Positions 19,767-30,292 of a stretch of 64,000 bases of DNA are shown here, one piece after another. The translations under genes were made by a program, and so were the position numbers. The stretch's first letter is position 1. Every line of letters starts with the position of its first letter. Source of the DNA: Bacillus sp. Xin1 (GTDB taxonomy: Bacteria; Bacillota; Bacilli; Bacillales; Bacillaceae_G); contig NZ_JABUAE010000021.1 in NCBI RefSeq assembly GCF_013314535.1, positions 16,985-80,984 on the forward strand. Reading direction: 5' to 3'. The notes below the pieces were generated by a model. That model ran no database searches. It was not told where the DNA came from and saw only the letters and a list, made by a program, of their open reading frames with translations.

Positions 19767-20633
19767 TTACATAAATTCAGCAACAAGTTCATCGAACATT
19801 TTTTGATCCATTTGTAAGTCTGCTTGCACTAAAGGCTTTTCGCTATATCCCTTTACAAGCTCTTGGTAAGAAGGCTGCTCTGTGTTTTGATAAATTAAGC
19901 CCGTTACTAAACCTTTGTTTTCCATTAACGTTTGCATAGCAATCATACGATTAGATGGATCGTATCCTTCTACTGTGCTGAGTTTTGTTAAATTCTCTTT
20001 AAACCAGTCATACGTATTTATTTTATTATAAGTTACACATGGGCTAAATACGTTAATTAATGAGAACCCTTTATGCTGAATACCAGCTTCAATCAGCTGT
20101 GTTAATTCTTTTAAATCACTAGAGAAACTTTGAGCAACAAATGTCGCACCAGCTGTTAATGCCATTTCCATTACAGATAAAGCTGGCTCAATTGAACCTT
20201 GTGGTGTACTTTTCGTTTTAAATCCCGCTTCACTACGTGGTGAAGTTTGACCTTTTGTTAAACCGTAAATTTGGTTATCCATAACGATGTACGTAATGTC
20301 AATGTTACGACGAATGGAATGAATGGTATGTCCCATACCGATCGCAAAACCATCTCCATCACCACCAGATGCGATAACTGTTAAATCACGGTTTGCCATT
20401 TTTACCCCTTGTGCTATTGGAAGTGCACGTCCATGAATACTATGAACGCCATATGAATTAATATAGCCTGAAATACGACCTGAACAGCCGATACCTGAAA
20501 TAACAGCTAACTCATCTGGATTTAAACCAACGTTCGCAGCTGCACGTTGAATTGCCGCTTGCACTGAGAAGTCACCGCAACCTGGACACCAGTTTGGTTT
20601 TACGCTGTTACGAAAGTCCTTAAATGTTGCCAT
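19767..20633 (-). CDS. korB: 2-oxoacid:ferredoxin oxidoreductase beta subunit
   Basis: The 288-residue TPP-binding subunit pairs with the alpha subunit encoded just upstream, most likely as 2-oxoglutarate (KorAB-type) ferredoxin oxidoreductase. NWCPGCGDFSVQ (15-26), GIGCSGR and CVTYNK supply cysteines for a 4Fe-4S cluster. GGDGDGFAIGMGHTIHS followed by DNQIYGLTKGQTSP is the TPP/Mg motif. The start overlaps the alpha-subunit stop by 14 bp, so the two are translationally coupled. It would make succinyl-CoA and reduced ferredoxin, an alternative to the NAD-linked dehydrogenase. Exact 2-oxoacid specificity is inferred. Confidence 0.92.
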   Translation of the reverse strand: MATFKDFRNSVKPNWCPGCGDFSVQAAIQRAAANVGLNPDELAVISGIGCSGRISGYINSYGVHSIHGRALPIAQGVKMANRDLTVIASGGDGDGFAIGMGHTIHSIRRNIDITYIVMDNQIYGLTKGQTSPRSEAGFKTKSTPQGSIEPALSVMEMALTAGATFVAQSFSSDLKELTQLIEAGIQHKGFSLINVFSPCVTYNKINTYDWFKENLTKLSTVEGYDPSNRMIAMQTLMENKGLVTGLIYQNTEQPSYQELVKGYSEKPLVQADLQMDQKMFDELVAEFM

Positions 20634-22377
20634 TTAATACAACCCCTTTTTTGCATTCGTTGTAAATTTCTTTTGGTAAGAATGGATTTCCGTCGTATTT
20701 TAACAGACTAGAAATTTTCTCTCCATTACCAAGATTCATTTTCATAATGTTAGCAAGCTGACCTGTTGCATTATTTTCCACAACAACAACGCGCTTTGCA
20801 CCCTTCACAAGGGGAAGGATTTCATGTGTTGGGAACGGATGAATTAAACGGACGTGAGCATGATTTACTTTTAATCCTTCTTGCTCTAAACGCTCCATCG
20901 CTTCTTCAATTGCACCACGAGTAGAGTTAAAACCTACTAATAATACGTCAGCGTCATCATGCTTGGCATTTTTGTATACAGGGGTATTAAATTTTAAATT
21001 CTCCATTTTACGGAAACGTTTGTCCATTTGTGCTTTACGATTCAGTGCTGATTCAGATGGTTTACCAGTTTCATCGTGTTCTACGCCTGTAACATGGTGA
21101 ACACCATTTTTCATGCCAGGTAAAACGCGTGGTGAAATACCATCTTCTGTCACTTCGTAACGTTTAAAGTAAGCTTTATTTTCACGCTCTGGTAACTCTG
21201 CTTGTAAATCAAGTTTACCGCGGCGAATTTCTACTCGGTCTAACTTCAGTGGTTCTACTGTTTGTTTCCCTAAAGAAAGCTGTAAATCTGTTAAGAAAAT
21301 AACAGGAACTTGATATTCTTCTGCTAAGTTAAACGCTTCGACAATGTCATAAAATGCTTCTTCAACAGTACTTGGTGCCATTACGATTTTTGGAATTTCA
21401 CCGTGTGTACCGTAAATCATTGCCATTAAATCTGATTGCTCTTGTTTTGTTGGCAAACCAGTACTTGGACCACCACGCTGGGTATCAACGATAACAAGCG
21501 GTGTTTCTGTAATACCAGCTAAACCAATTGCTTCCATCATTAAAGATAAACCTGGCCCTGCTGATGCAGTTAGCGTACGTACACCGGCATAGTTTGCACC
21601 AATTGCCATTGTACAAGCGGCGATTTCATCCTCTGTTTGGATGACTGTTCCGCCTACCTTAGGAAGTTTTTTAATTAAATATTCCATAATTTCGGATGCA
21701 GGTGTAATCGGGTATGCTGACATAAAGCGTGCACCACCAGCTACTGCCCCGAATGCAATTGCATCGTTACCGATCATAAACATACGTTTTTGACCATCAG
21801 CTTTTTCAAGCTGCATCATGTTTACTTTCTCACCAAGTAATTCTTTCATATATTGAGAGCCTTGCTTAATTGCTTCCATATTCTTCGCAACAACTTGCTC
21901 TCCTTTGCGACCGAAAATTTCATCAACAACTTCTAAATATACAGTTTCATCTAATCCTAATACTGCACTAGATGCCCCGACAGCAACCATGTTTTTCATT
22001 AACGATGTACCTAGCTCAGAAGCAATATCTGTAAATGGTATTGCGTATAGATTTACATCTGAATTTTCTGGTATATTCGGATTAAATTTTGCATCTGCAA
22101 CAACAATTCCACCTGGTCGTAGCTCATGGAAGTTAAAATCAATTGTTTCTTGATCAAAAGCAATTAAAATATCTAAATCATCTGATATCGCGCGTACTTC
22201 AGTTGTACTTACGCGAATTTTATTATTAGTATGACCACCCTTAATTCGTGATGAAAAGTGGCGGTAACCGTAAAGGTAATACCCTAAGCGGTTTAATGCA
22301 ATACAGAAAATTTCTCCTGTACTTTCAATTCCTTCACCTTGTTGTCCTCCAACTTTCCATGAAAGTTGACTAATCAT
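20620..22377 (-). CDS. korA: 2-oxoacid:ferredoxin oxidoreductase alpha subunit
   Basis: The 585-residue subunit is a fusion of the gamma domain (about 1-190; WKVGGQQGEGIESTGEIFC and FSSRIKGGHTNNKIR) and the alpha pyrimidine-binding domain. Marker segments of the latter are AYPITPASEIMEYL, QTEDEIAACTMAIGANYAG and DTQRGGPSTGLPTKQEQSDL. The gamma-alpha fusion and the absence of a ferredoxin domain are typical of the two-subunit KorAB type. The start is supported by AAGGGGTGTAGGAG. The two genes form one operon that ends through a bcr1 repeat. Confidence 0.92.
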   Translation of the reverse strand: MISQLSWKVGGQQGEGIESTGEIFCIALNRLGYYLYGYRHFSSRIKGGHTNNKIRVSTTEVRAISDDLDILIAFDQETIDFNFHELRPGGIVVADAKFNPNIPENSDVNLYAIPFTDIASELGTSLMKNMVAVGASSAVLGLDETVYLEVVDEIFGRKGEQVVAKNMEAIKQGSQYMKELLGEKVNMMQLEKADGQKRMFMIGNDAIAFGAVAGGARFMSAYPITPASEIMEYLIKKLPKVGGTVIQTEDEIAACTMAIGANYAGVRTLTASAGPGLSLMMEAIGLAGITETPLVIVDTQRGGPSTGLPTKQEQSDLMAMIYGTHGEIPKIVMAPSTVEEAFYDIVEAFNLAEEYQVPVIFLTDLQLSLGKQTVEPLKLDRVEIRRGKLDLQAELPERENKAYFKRYEVTEDGISPRVLPGMKNGVHHVTGVEHDETGKPSESALNRKAQMDKRFRKMENLKFNTPVYKNAKHDDADVLLVGFNSTRGAIEEAMERLEQEGLKVNHAHVRLIHPFPTHEILPLVKGAKRVVVVENNATGQLANIMKMNLGNGEKISSLLKYDGNPFLPKEIYNECKKGVVLNGNI

Positions 22378-22636
22378 CTCCTACACCCCTTTTGGCTGCA
22401 TTCATTGTAGTGTATTTTTTTACAGTATTAGTGTAGCACTTTTTATACAAAGAAACTACAATGGACGCAAATTATACCTCTTCAGATTTCCCTGAATGTT
22501 TTGCGTAATCTTAATTCGTCTACAATTCTAGCCTTACAATGAAAAAAATGCAATAATTTGGCTCGATTTTTTATTTGAATTTTTTAATTTTTCTAAATTT
22601 TTATCCTCAAATTAAAATACATTATAAAATAGATAA

Positions 22637-23560
22637 CTAGAAAGAAATATGATTAATGAAATTATCATATAAAAAGCTTTGAACATGCGTTTCACTGTAT
22701 CGTTTACTCAGTTCATTGATTACATTTTCATAACGCCGATATGCTTCCACACCGACAACCGTTTCTGTGATACCATCAAAATCCGAACCAAATCCTATAT
22801 TACGCTCTCCTCCAAGTGAACAAATGCGTTCCACATGCCGTAATATGTCATCCATATAAGCAGGCCTATGATTAGTTAAAAACTCTGGAACAAATGTTAC
22901 ACCAATTACACCATCTTTTTGAATAAGTGCTTGTACTTGTTCATCTTTCAGATTACGCGGGTGTTGACAAAGCCCATAGCAATTTGAATGTGACGCAATT
23001 GGATGTTGAGCAATTTCCATCACATCCCAAAAACCTTTTTCATTTAAATGAGACACATCTGTCCATAAACGAAACGCATTCAATTCTTCTACAACTTTCT
23101 TACCAAATGTAGTAAGTCCTGCTCCTCTTGTTTCCAACGCTCCATCAGCTAATAAATTCGCATGATTCCACGTGAGTCCCATAGATCGAACTCCTAAACG
23201 ATAGAGAGTGCGTAATTTGATCATTTCTTTTCCAATTGCTTCGCCACCTTCTAATGTTAAAATGGCACCAATTTCGTTTGCTCCTAACTGCTCTATATCT
23301 TTTTTTGTCTGAATCAATCTCATGCTCGGCAACGATAAAATCTGGTTATAAAATATATCTATCATAGATAACGCAGCTTCAAAACGTCGCTCATACGAAA
23401 CGCTTTCAGGTACGTATATCGCAAAGCATTGTATGCTTCCTTTTCTTTTTTCCAATTGTTCAAATGTAATATGTAGAGACGGATCATTTTGAAAATTCTT
23501 CTTTCCTTTTGCATTCCATAATTGCCATAGTACATCACAGTGTGCATCAAACACTTTCAC
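22637..23560 (-). CDS. Membrane dipeptidase-like protein (peptidase M19)
   Basis: A 307-residue zinc metallopeptidase of the renal dipeptidase family. The metal ligands sit in FDAHCDVLWQ (residues 4-13), in a central LEGGE segment, in ASHSNC and in GFGSDFDGI. It cleaves dipeptides, some with D-residues. The GTG at 23560 is chosen as start: a GGGGGA site lies 7 bp upstream, and the ATG 60 bp further up would overlap the spoVS terminator. Its place right after spoVS, with no obvious promoter, suggests read-through or a promoter inside the terminator region. Confidence 0.85.
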   Translation of the reverse strand: MKVFDAHCDVLWQLWNAKGKKNFQNDPSLHITFEQLEKRKGSIQCFAIYVPESVSYERRFEAALSMIDIFYNQILSLPSMRLIQTKKDIEQLGANEIGAILTLEGGEAIGKEMIKLRTLYRLGVRSMGLTWNHANLLADGALETRGAGLTTFGKKVVEELNAFRLWTDVSHLNEKGFWDVMEIAQHPIASHSNCYGLCQHPRNLKDEQVQALIQKDGVIGVTFVPEFLTNHRPAYMDDILRHVERICSLGGERNIGFGSDFDGITETVVGVEAYRRYENVINELSKRYSETHVQSFLYDNFINHISF

Positions 23561-23583
23561 TTTTATTCCCCCTTCCCCATAAA

Positions 23584-23617
23584 AACAACCTGTTTGCATG
23601 GAAGCAAACAGGTTGTT
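23584..23617 (-). terminator. Terminator of spoVS
   Basis: A 14-bp perfect stem AACAACCTGTTTGC / GCAAACAGGTTGTT with a 6-nt loop, followed on the minus strand by TTTTTAT, 5 bp past the spoVS stop. Confidence 0.92.
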
Positions 23618-23622
23618 CAAAC

Positions 23623-23883
23623 TTAACGAGGTTCTACAATTAATTTTATTGCTGTACGTTCTTCACCATCAATCATAATGTCTGTAAAAGCTGGGATACA
23701 AATCAAATCCAAACCACTAGGCGCTACAAACCCTCTTGCAATTGCTACTGCCTTCACGGCTTGATTTAATGCACCTGCGCCAATAGCTTGGATTTCTGCT
23801 GTTCCGCGTTCGCGAATCACTCCAGCAAGTGCACCGGCTACAGAGTTAGGGACCGAAGTTGCTTTAACTTTTAATATTTCCAT
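23623..23883 (-). CDS. spoVS: Stage V sporulation protein SpoVS
   Basis: The 86-residue Alba-like protein is almost invariant among Bacillus. MEILKVKATSVPNSVAGALA at the start and the AIGAGALNQAVKAVAIARGF core identify it. It affects spore coat assembly and septation, and the fold suggests nucleic-acid binding. The gene has a strong GAGGAGGAAACGAGG site and its own terminator. The order ymdB-spoVS is the usual one. Confidence 0.97.
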   Translation of the reverse strand: MEILKVKATSVPNSVAGALAGVIRERGTAEIQAIGAGALNQAVKAVAIARGFVAPSGLDLICIPAFTDIMIDGEERTAIKLIVEPR

Positions 23884-24031
23884 TCCTCGTTTCCTCCTCG
23901 TTTCTTTAAAAAGTATTAGCGATTATTTCACTTTAACTTATATTCACGAGGAAAGACATGTATTCCTGCTAAATTTCTGTAATTTTTCTAAAAAATTAAA
24001 ATATAATGTTTTTTCTAACTTTTAAAAGATA

Positions 24032-24826
24032 TTATTCGAAAAATGGCTGATCATCATTAATTAAAATACGTTCAATCTTCTTCGCTTTTCCTGTATTTGG
24101 ATCCACATCAATTAATACTGCACTTAACTGTGTTCTTCCGTTTGTTACTTCAAAACGTACAGGTAAATTCGTTAAAAACTTCTTCAGTACAGCTTCACGA
24201 TCCATACCTAAAATCCCATCATATGGACCAGTCATTCCAACATCTGTAATGTAAGCTGTTCCGCTTGGTAAAATACGATTATCTGCTGTTGGAACATGTG
24301 TATGTGTCCCTACTACTGCTGTAGCACGTCCATCTACATACCAACCAAGTGCTTGTTTTTCACTTGTTGTCTCAGCATGAAAATCAATAAAGATAATATT
24401 CGTGCGCTTTTTTGCAATATTAATTAATTCATCCACTTTTCGGAATGGACAATCAATTGGAGGAAGGAACGTACGCCCTTGTAAGTTAATTACCGCTACT
24501 TCTGTACCGTTACAATTTACAAAAATAAGTCCTTTTCCTGGTGTCCCCTCTGGGAAATTAGCTGGTCTTGCAAGATATTTTGCATCATCTATAAATTCAA
24601 ATACCTCACGATTATCCCAAGCATGATTCCCAAGCGTAACTGCTTGTGCACCACACTCTAAAAAGTTTCGGTAAATTTTCTCTGTAATACCACGACCACC
24701 CGCAGCATTTTCTCCATTAATAATTGTTACTGTAGGCGTATATTTTTTCTTTAACGCTGGTACGTATTGTTGAATCATACCTCTTCCAGGGGATCCTACT
24801 ACATCTCCAACAAATAATATTCTCAT
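24032..24826 (-). CDS. ymdB: YmdB metallophosphoesterase
   Basis: The 264-residue phosphodiesterase has the metal-binding motifs GDVVGSPGRG (residues 6-15), NGENAAGGRG, TLGNHAWDN and GTHTHVPTADNR. In B. subtilis YmdB hydrolyses 2',3'- and 3',5'-cyclic nucleotides and controls the choice between biofilm and motility. It lies directly downstream of rny, as usual, though 390 bp and a repeat separate them here. Start: AGGAAGGGTAATAG-ATG. Confidence 0.95.
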   Translation of the reverse strand: MRILFVGDVVGSPGRGMIQQYVPALKKKYTPTVTIINGENAAGGRGITEKIYRNFLECGAQAVTLGNHAWDNREVFEFIDDAKYLARPANFPEGTPGKGLIFVNCNGTEVAVINLQGRTFLPPIDCPFRKVDELINIAKKRTNIIFIDFHAETTSEKQALGWYVDGRATAVVGTHTHVPTADNRILPSGTAYITDVGMTGPYDGILGMDREAVLKKFLTNLPVRFEVTNGRTQLSAVLIDVDPNTGKAKKIERILINDDQPFFE

Positions 24827-24882
24827 ATCTATTACCCTTCCTATGTACTATATAAATACAAATTAAAAAACAACATAAAACC

Positions 24883-24975
24883 CTTCTTTTTAGATGGGAG
24901 AGCGCATCCAGCCATGCATAGGAGCGGTCAGATCCTTTTTCTGCCCCATGCCAAGTGAAAACAAAAAGAAAAAAC
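24883..24975 (-). repeat. Dispersed repeat, family B copy 1
   Basis: Read on the minus strand: TTTTCACTTGGCATGGGGC, GAAAAAGGATCTGACCGCTC, CTATGCATGGCTGGATGCG, CTCTCCCATCTAAAAAG. The same series of blocks appears on the plus strand at 39822-39915, far away and unrelated to its neighbours, so this is a dispersed repeat distinct from bcr1. It lies in the rny-ymdB gap; no gene was found in the rest of 24827-25195. Confidence 0.7.
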
Positions 24976-25195
24976 GAGTATAGATTACCTTTTGTTATCC
25001 ATTAGCCGTGGCTTATACGTCGAAAAATCAAAATGGATTTATATACTTATTTTATTACTACCTTACAAGTTGTTTACTTATAAGAAAAACAAACTGCTCA
25101 TTTAAACTTTTCTTCTATTCTAGCCAATTAGAATTGAAATCGAATAAAGGTGATTTACAAACGCTTTATTTTATATTACCCAATTCCAACACAAA

Positions 25196-25226
25196 AAAAT
25201 AAAGTGGTATTTCACCACTTTATTTT
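25196..25226 (-). terminator. Terminator of rny
   Basis: A 13-bp perfect stem AAAATAAAGTGGT / ACCACTTTATTTT; the distal arm overlaps the rny stop codon. Confidence 0.85.
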
Positions 25227-26782
25227 GCGTATTCCACTGCACGTGTTTCACGAATAACTGTTACTTTAATATGTCCTGGATAATCCAGTTCATTTTCAAT
25301 ACGTTTTCGGATATCACGTGCTAAACGATGAGCTTCTAAATCATCGATTGTATCTGGTTTTACCAAGATGCGAACTTCGCGTCCTGCTTGAATTGCAAAG
25401 GATTTCTCCACTCCTTCATAGGATTCTGAAATCTCTTCTAACTTTTCAAGACGGCGAATATAGTTTTCCAATGTCTCACTACGAGCTCCTGGTCTTGCAG
25501 CTGATAGCGCATCCGCTGCTGCAACTAAAACTGCAATAATGGAAGTTGGCTCTGTATCACCATGGTGAGATGCGATACTGTTAATAACAACTGGATGCTC
25601 TTTATATTTCGTTGCGAGTTCAACACCAATTTCAACGTGACTGCCTTCTACTTCATGGTCAATTGCTTTTCCGATATCATGCAATAGACCTGCACGTCTC
25701 GCAAGCTTTTCGTCCTCGCCAAGCTCCGCTGCCATAAGTCCTGCTAAATACGCTACTTCCATAGAGTGTTTTAACACATTTTGACCATAACTTGTACGGA
25801 ATTTCAAACGACCTAAAATCTTGATTAAATCTGGATGTAATCCATGTACACCCACTTCAAATGTCGTTTGTTCTCCCACTTCACGAATATACTCATCCAC
25901 TTCACGTCTTGATTTCTCAACCATTTCCTCAATACGCGCTGGGTGAATACGTCCATCCTGAACGAGCTTATCAAGAGCGATACGAGCTGTTTCACGACGA
26001 ATTGGATCAAATCCTGATAGGATTACCGCTTCTGGCGTATCATCAATAATAAGGTCAATACCCGTTAACGTTTCTAACGTACGAATATTGCGTCCTTCTC
26101 GTCCGATGATACGTCCTTTCATTTCGTCATTTGGAAGATTTACAACCGAAACGGTTGTTTCAGCAACATGATCAGCTGCACATCTTTGCATTGCAAGAGA
26201 TAAAATCTCTTTTGCTTTCTTATCCGCCTCTTCTTTCGCACGAACTTCACTTTCTTTTACCATAACGGCAATTTCATGAGAAATTTCACTTTCCACTTTT
26301 CCTAAAATGATTGCTTTCGCTTGTTCGCGTGTCAGATTGGAAATGCGCTCTAATTCCGTTTGTTGCTTTTGAACTAACTCTCCCACTTTGCTTTCCAACT
26401 CTTCAATCTGTTGTTGTCTCGCTACAAGAGATTCCTCTTTCTTTTCTAACATTTGCTCGCGTTTATCGAGCGTCTCGTCTTTACGATCAAGGTTCTCTTC
26501 TTTTTGCATTAAACGATTTTCTTGTTTTTGTAATTCGCTTCTACGGTCACGAATTTCTAATTCAGCTTCTGTACGAAGTGTATGAATTTCATCCTTTGCT
26601 TCTAAAAGCGCTTCTTTCTTAAGTGCCTCTGCTTCACGATTTGCATCTTCTAAAATGCGTCTCGCTTCGTTTGCTGCACCATTAATCTTCGCTTCTGCAA
26701 TAGACTTTCGAACAAAAAAGCCAACAACTGCACCGACTGTTGCAAGCAAAATGGAGATGAGTACCCAAACTGTACTACTCAT
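25220..26782 (-). CDS. rny: Ribonuclease Y
   Basis: The membrane-anchored endoribonuclease of 520 residues is a central enzyme of mRNA decay. It has one N-terminal membrane helix ([19 protein letters not shown]), a long charged coiled coil (about 30-200), a KH domain ([13 protein letters not shown]) and an HD domain ([22 protein letters not shown]). The ATG at 26782 is chosen because GGGGAGGTGAAATC precedes it and it gives the standard 520 residues. A candidate attenuator hairpin lies in its leader (26809-26860). Confidence 0.97.
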   Translation of the reverse strand: MSSTVWVLISILLATVGAVVGFFVRKSIAEAKINGAANEARRILEDANREAEALKKEALLEAKDEIHTLRTEAELEIRDRRSELQKQENRLMQKEENLDRKDETLDKREQMLEKKEESLVARQQQIEELESKVGELVQKQQTELERISNLTREQAKAIILGKVESEISHEIAVMVKESEVRAKEEADKKAKEILSLAMQRCAADHVAETTVSVVNLPNDEMKGRIIGREGRNIRTLETLTGIDLIIDDTPEAVILSGFDPIRRETARIALDKLVQDGRIHPARIEEMVEKSRREVDEYIREVGEQTTFEVGVHGLHPDLIKILGRLKFRTSYGQNVLKHSMEVAYLAGLMAAELGEDEKLARRAGLLHDIGKAIDHEVEGSHVEIGVELATKYKEHPVVINSIASHHGDTEPTSIIAVLVAAADALSAARPGARSETLENYIRRLEKLEEISESYEGVEKSFAIQAGREVRILVKPDTIDDLEAHRLARDIRKRIENELDYPGHIKVTVIRETRAVEYAK

Positions 26783-26808
26783 GATTTCACCTCCCCTTGC
26801 TATGAATG

Positions 26809-26860
26809 AAAAAAGACTGTCGGCATGTACATTGATTTGCAACGTACAGCAAAGACCGTC
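26809..26860 (-). promoter_or_regulatory. Terminator-like hairpin in the rny 5' leader
   Basis: On the minus strand GACGGTC, TTT, GCTGTAC, a 13-nt loop, GTACATGC, C, GACAGTC, then TTTTTT: a two-part stem followed by a T tract, ending 27 bp before the rny start codon. It looks like an intrinsic terminator or attenuator. It may limit rny expression or end a small RNA made between recA and rny. One internal mismatch weakens the outer stem. Seen by eye only. The rest of 26861-27186 shows no gene with a ribosome binding site. Confidence 0.45.
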
Positions 26861-27186
26861 GCCCCGCTTTTTTAAGGGACTTTCTTCATTTCACAATTAA
26901 AATGTCATATTATTATTTCGAAAAGGTATAGAACCTACTCCGAATGTTACTTCTCTTCTAGAGAAGAGTGTATCGTATATAAGAAAAAATATACATTCTC
27001 ATTGTATCTATCGCATTTTTCATTGTCAAGCGTTGTCTACTTTTACTTTCTTTACCTTTGTCATGAAAATCTTCTTTTAACGAAGAAAGTTTATATTCAC
27101 CAATGATGCCAGCCCTTACCAAATCAATTTGCATATGTGAGAGTACCTTAACAAAAAACCTCATTACATATTATTGCAGGATAAAA

Positions 27187-27216
27187 AATAAAAGACACGA
27201 AATCGTGTCTTTTATT
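27187..27216 (-). terminator. Terminator of recA
   Basis: A 14-bp perfect stem AATAAAAGACACGA / TCGTGTCTTTTATT, overlapping the recA stop codon. Confidence 0.92.
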
Positions 27217-28246
27217 AGTCAAGAAGAGTTCCTTCTTCTGTGCTCTCAGTTGCAGCATCTTCACCAATCCCATGATGTTCACGGATAAAGAAGGCAATTT
27301 CCTCCCTTATATCTTGATTTTCTTTTAGGAACTGCTTCGCATTTTCACGCCCTTGTCCTAAACGTTCTTCATTATAAGAATACCAAGCACCGCTTTTTTG
27401 AACGATATCAAGTTCAGAAGCCATATCTAAAATTTCACCTTCTCGTGAAATACCTTCTCCGTACATAATATCCACTTCAGCAACACGGAAAGGAGGTGCT
27501 ACTTTATTTTTTACTACTTTTACTTTTGTTTTATTACCAACAATGTCGTTACCTTGTTTTAATTGCTCCGCGCGACGCACTTCTAGACGAACTGTTGAAT
27601 AGAATTTCAACGCACGACCACCTGGAGTTGTTTCTGGGTTCCCGAACATAACCCCAACTTTTTCACGAATTTGGTTAATGAAGATTGCAATTGTTTTTGA
27701 CTTGTTGATTGCACCAGAAAGCTTACGAAGTGCTTGTGACATTAAACGCGCTTGTAAACCGACGTGAGAGTCACCCATTTCCCCTTCGATTTCTGCTTTT
27801 GGTACAAGAGCTGCTACAGAGTCAATTACGATGATATCGATCGCACCGCTTCGTACTAATGCTTCTGCGATTTCTAAACCTTGTTCTCCTGTATCAGGCT
27901 GTGATAATAATAACTCATCAATATTAACACCTAACTTTTGTGCATATACCGGATCCATCGCATGTTCTGCATCAATAAATGCTGCTTGTCCACCTTGACG
28001 TTGCACTTCTGCAATCGCATGTAAGGAAACCGTTGTTTTACCAGAGCTTTCAGGTCCATAGATTTCAATAATACGACCTCGCGGATAACCACCAACACCT
28101 AAAGCTACATCAAGTGCTAACGAACCACTTGGTACTGTAGAAACTCTACGTTCTGCCTGTTCTCCTAACTTCATAATGGAACCTTTACCGAATTGCTTCT
28201 CTATTTGTTTTAACGCCATATCTAATGCCGCTTGACGATCACTCAT
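27215..28246 (-). CDS. recA: Recombinase RecA
   Basis: The 343-residue strand-exchange ATPase has Walker [13 protein letters not shown] (about 66-77), Walker [13 protein letters not shown], and loop regions [14 protein letters not shown] and [19 protein letters not shown]. It drives homologous recombination and triggers LexA self-cleavage. The gene is intact and has no intron, unlike some B. cereus-group strains that carry a group I intron in recA. A LexA-type box lies about 70 bp upstream of the start. Confidence 0.98.
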   Translation of the reverse strand: MSDRQAALDMALKQIEKQFGKGSIMKLGEQAERRVSTVPSGSLALDVALGVGGYPRGRIIEIYGPESSGKTTVSLHAIAEVQRQGGQAAFIDAEHAMDPVYAQKLGVNIDELLLSQPDTGEQGLEIAEALVRSGAIDIIVIDSVAALVPKAEIEGEMGDSHVGLQARLMSQALRKLSGAINKSKTIAIFINQIREKVGVMFGNPETTPGGRALKFYSTVRLEVRRAEQLKQGNDIVGNKTKVKVVKNKVAPPFRVAEVDIMYGEGISREGEILDMASELDIVQKSGAWYSYNEERLGQGRENAKQFLKENQDIREEIAFFIREHHGIGEDAATESTEEGTLLD

Positions 28247-28316
28247 TCAAAATTCCTCCTTAGCTGAATTGCTAATCTTATTATACCTATTTTCATATCA
28301 ATTTGCCAACAAAAAT

Positions 28317-28330
28317 CGAACATTTATTCG
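28317..28330. promoter_or_regulatory. LexA (DinR) box upstream of recA
   Basis: CGAACATTTATTCG matches the Gram-positive SOS operator CGAAC-N4-GTTCG with one mismatch in the right half-site. Its place between cinA and recA fits SOS control of recA. Confidence 0.85.
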
Positions 28331-28373
28331 ATTTTTTTATTTTCTATAGAAGAATGTATGATTTTTCAGTACA

Positions 28374-28411
28374 AAAAAGCTAGAAGAGAGTTAAAGCTCT
28401 TCTAGCTTTTT
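28374..28411 (-). terminator. Terminator of the cinA operon
   Basis: A 15-bp perfect stem AAAAAGCTAGAAGAG / CTCTTCTAGCTTTTT whose loop contains the cinA stop codon, so the last cinA codons double as terminator. Confidence 0.9.
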
Positions 28412-29629
28412 ATACAAATGATAAAATCCATATTTTACAGAGCGTTCTCGGATTTGCTGACGACTTCCACTTAATATGAGAGGATATACAAGCGTAGGTT
28501 CATCCTTGATTGATAGACCTACAAAAACAGTCCCCGGTTCTTTATTTTCTGAAGCATCTGGTCCCGCCACTCCAGTAAAGCTAATTCCAATATCCGCCTT
28601 CAATTGTGCCTTTACATTTTCAGCAAGATAACGAGCACATTGTTCACTTACAGCACCTACTGTTTGCAGTACTTCTACAGGCACTTGCAACATATGTTGC
28701 TTCACATCATTATGATAGCAGATGACTCCACCTTTAAATACAGAGGAAACACCCGCATTTTCTGTTACTTGATTACCGAATAGCCCGCCTGTTAAACTTT
28801 CTGCACAAGCTAAAGTCAAACCTTTTTTCTTTAATAAATCAATCGCTTTATTATGAAGAAAATCTTGATTATATCCGTAGAAAAATTCTCCTACTCTTTC
28901 TAAAATCAAATCCTCCGTCTGCTGTATAAGCGCTTTTGCTTTCTTTACATCTTGATGTTTAGCAGTTAAACGAAGCGTTACTTCTCCATCCGAAGCAAGT
29001 GGTGCAATCGTCGGGTTTGTTTGATTATCTATTAAATCTTGAACTTTCACCTCAAGTTGGGATTCTCCAATGCCGAAAAAGCGCAGAACACGAGAATGTA
29101 TTTGCTCTTCAGTTGTAAACGTACGTAAAAACGGCTCTACATAGCTCGTATACATCGGTTGCATTTCTTTTGGTGGACCAGGTAACAAAACATACACTTT
29201 CTCGTTCTTAGCTAAGCCCATACCTGGTGCCATACCATGGTCATTTGCAAAGACAGTCGAGCCTTTTAAAACAAGTGCTTGTTTCTTATTATTTTCTGTG
29301 AATTCACGTCCTGTGCGTTTAAAATACTCGCCAATTGACGTTAATGCCACTTCATCATAAACAAGTTCTTCTTGTAAGGTTGAAGCAATGGTTTCTTTCG
29401 TTAAATCATCTTTTGTCGGTCCTAATCCACCAGTAAAAATGAGAATATCTGCACGCTTCTCAGCAATTTGAATCGCTTCTTGTAAACGGTGATTATTATC
29501 ACCCACAACAGTATGATAATACACATTCATTCCGATGGAAGCTAACTTTTCAGATAAAAACTTCGCATTTGTATTTGTAATTTGTCCGAGTAACAATTCT
29601 GTTCCAACCGCAATAATTTCGGCATTCAT
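28391..29629 (-). CDS. cinA: CinA, competence-damage inducible protein
   Basis: The 412-residue protein joins an N-terminal molybdopterin-binding-like domain ([35 protein letters not shown]) to a C-terminal CinA domain ([37 protein letters not shown]). CinA proteins show nicotinamide-nucleotide deamidase and ADP-ribose pyrophosphatase activities, and the gene is co-transcribed with recA in several Gram-positives. Here a terminator separates it from recA. It follows pgsA closely (20 bp). Confidence 0.95.
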   Translation of the reverse strand: MNAEIIAVGTELLLGQITNTNAKFLSEKLASIGMNVYYHTVVGDNNHRLQEAIQIAEKRADILIFTGGLGPTKDDLTKETIASTLQEELVYDEVALTSIGEYFKRTGREFTENNKKQALVLKGSTVFANDHGMAPGMGLAKNEKVYVLLPGPPKEMQPMYTSYVEPFLRTFTTEEQIHSRVLRFFGIGESQLEVKVQDLIDNQTNPTIAPLASDGEVTLRLTAKHQDVKKAKALIQQTEDLILERVGEFFYGYNQDFLHNKAIDLLKKKGLTLACAESLTGGLFGNQVTENAGVSSVFKGGVICYHNDVKQHMLQVPVEVLQTVGAVSEQCARYLAENVKAQLKADIGISFTGVAGPDASENKEPGTVFVGLSIKDEPTLVYPLILSGSRQQIRERSVKYGFYHLYKKLEEL

Positions 29630-29649
29630 TCCGATTCCCCCGTAAGCTG

Positions 29650-30228
29650 TTATTTTGAATTTACAAAAGCAGCTCTATTTTTCCAGAAATAATCCCAGCC
29701 AGAAATAACTGTAAAGATAAGTGCAATCCATATGAAAATATCCGCAACCGGAATATGGATTAAATTTAACGGTACATCATGCAATAAATATGCTGAGATC
29801 GCAATAATTTGTGTCCATGTTTTAATTTTCCCTAGCATATTGGCTGCAACAACCTCACCAGTTCCAGCCAATATAAGACGTAATCCTGTTACAGCAAACT
29901 CACGGCTAATGATTACAATAACAATCCAAGATGGAACATATTGCATTTCTACTAATGTAATAAGCGCTGCTGAAACAAGTAACTTATCAGCTAAAGGATC
30001 AAGAAACTTACCTAGATTCGTTACGAGATTATACTTTCTTGCATAATGTCCATCAATCCAATCTGTAGCTGAAGCAACAATAAAAATGATTGCCCCTACT
30101 AAATGTTGAATTGGTAAATCTACATTTCCAACTGTATATGTTCCCCAGTTAAAAGGAGCTAACATAATTACTAAAAAAATTGGAATTAAGCAGATTCGAG
30201 ATATTGTAATTTTATTTGGTAAATTCAC
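29650..30228 (-). CDS. pgsA: CDP-diacylglycerol-glycerol-3-phosphate 3-phosphatidyltransferase
   Basis: The 192-residue membrane enzyme makes phosphatidylglycerol phosphate, the first step to phosphatidylglycerol. The CDP-alcohol phosphotransferase motif is complete: [12 protein letters not shown] followed by [11 protein letters not shown] (D-G-x2-A-R-x8-G-x3-D-x3-D). Several membrane segments follow. It is essential in B. subtilis. The order rodZ/ymfM-pgsA-cinA-recA is conserved. Start: GGAGGAATAGCTGTG-ATG region. Confidence 0.96.
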   Translation of the reverse strand: MNLPNKITISRICLIPIFLVIMLAPFNWGTYTVGNVDLPIQHLVGAIIFIVASATDWIDGHYARKYNLVTNLGKFLDPLADKLLVSAALITLVEMQYVPSWIVIVIISREFAVTGLRLILAGTGEVVAANMLGKIKTWTQIIAISAYLLHDVPLNLIHIPVADIFIWIALIFTVISGWDYFWKNRAAFVNSK

Positions 30229-30292
30229 AGCTATTCCTCCATCATGTCAAAAACATTTGTTCATTGGAAAAAAGTCATCGAAGCGATGACTG

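Noticed and set aside
26958-27164. A 68-codon minus-strand frame between recA and rny
   Set aside because: No ribosome binding site, lies after the recA terminator, and the translated sequence shows no family-like pattern.
27215-28246. Possible group I intron in recA
   Set aside because: Known in some B. cereus-group strains, but this recA reads through as one 343-codon frame.
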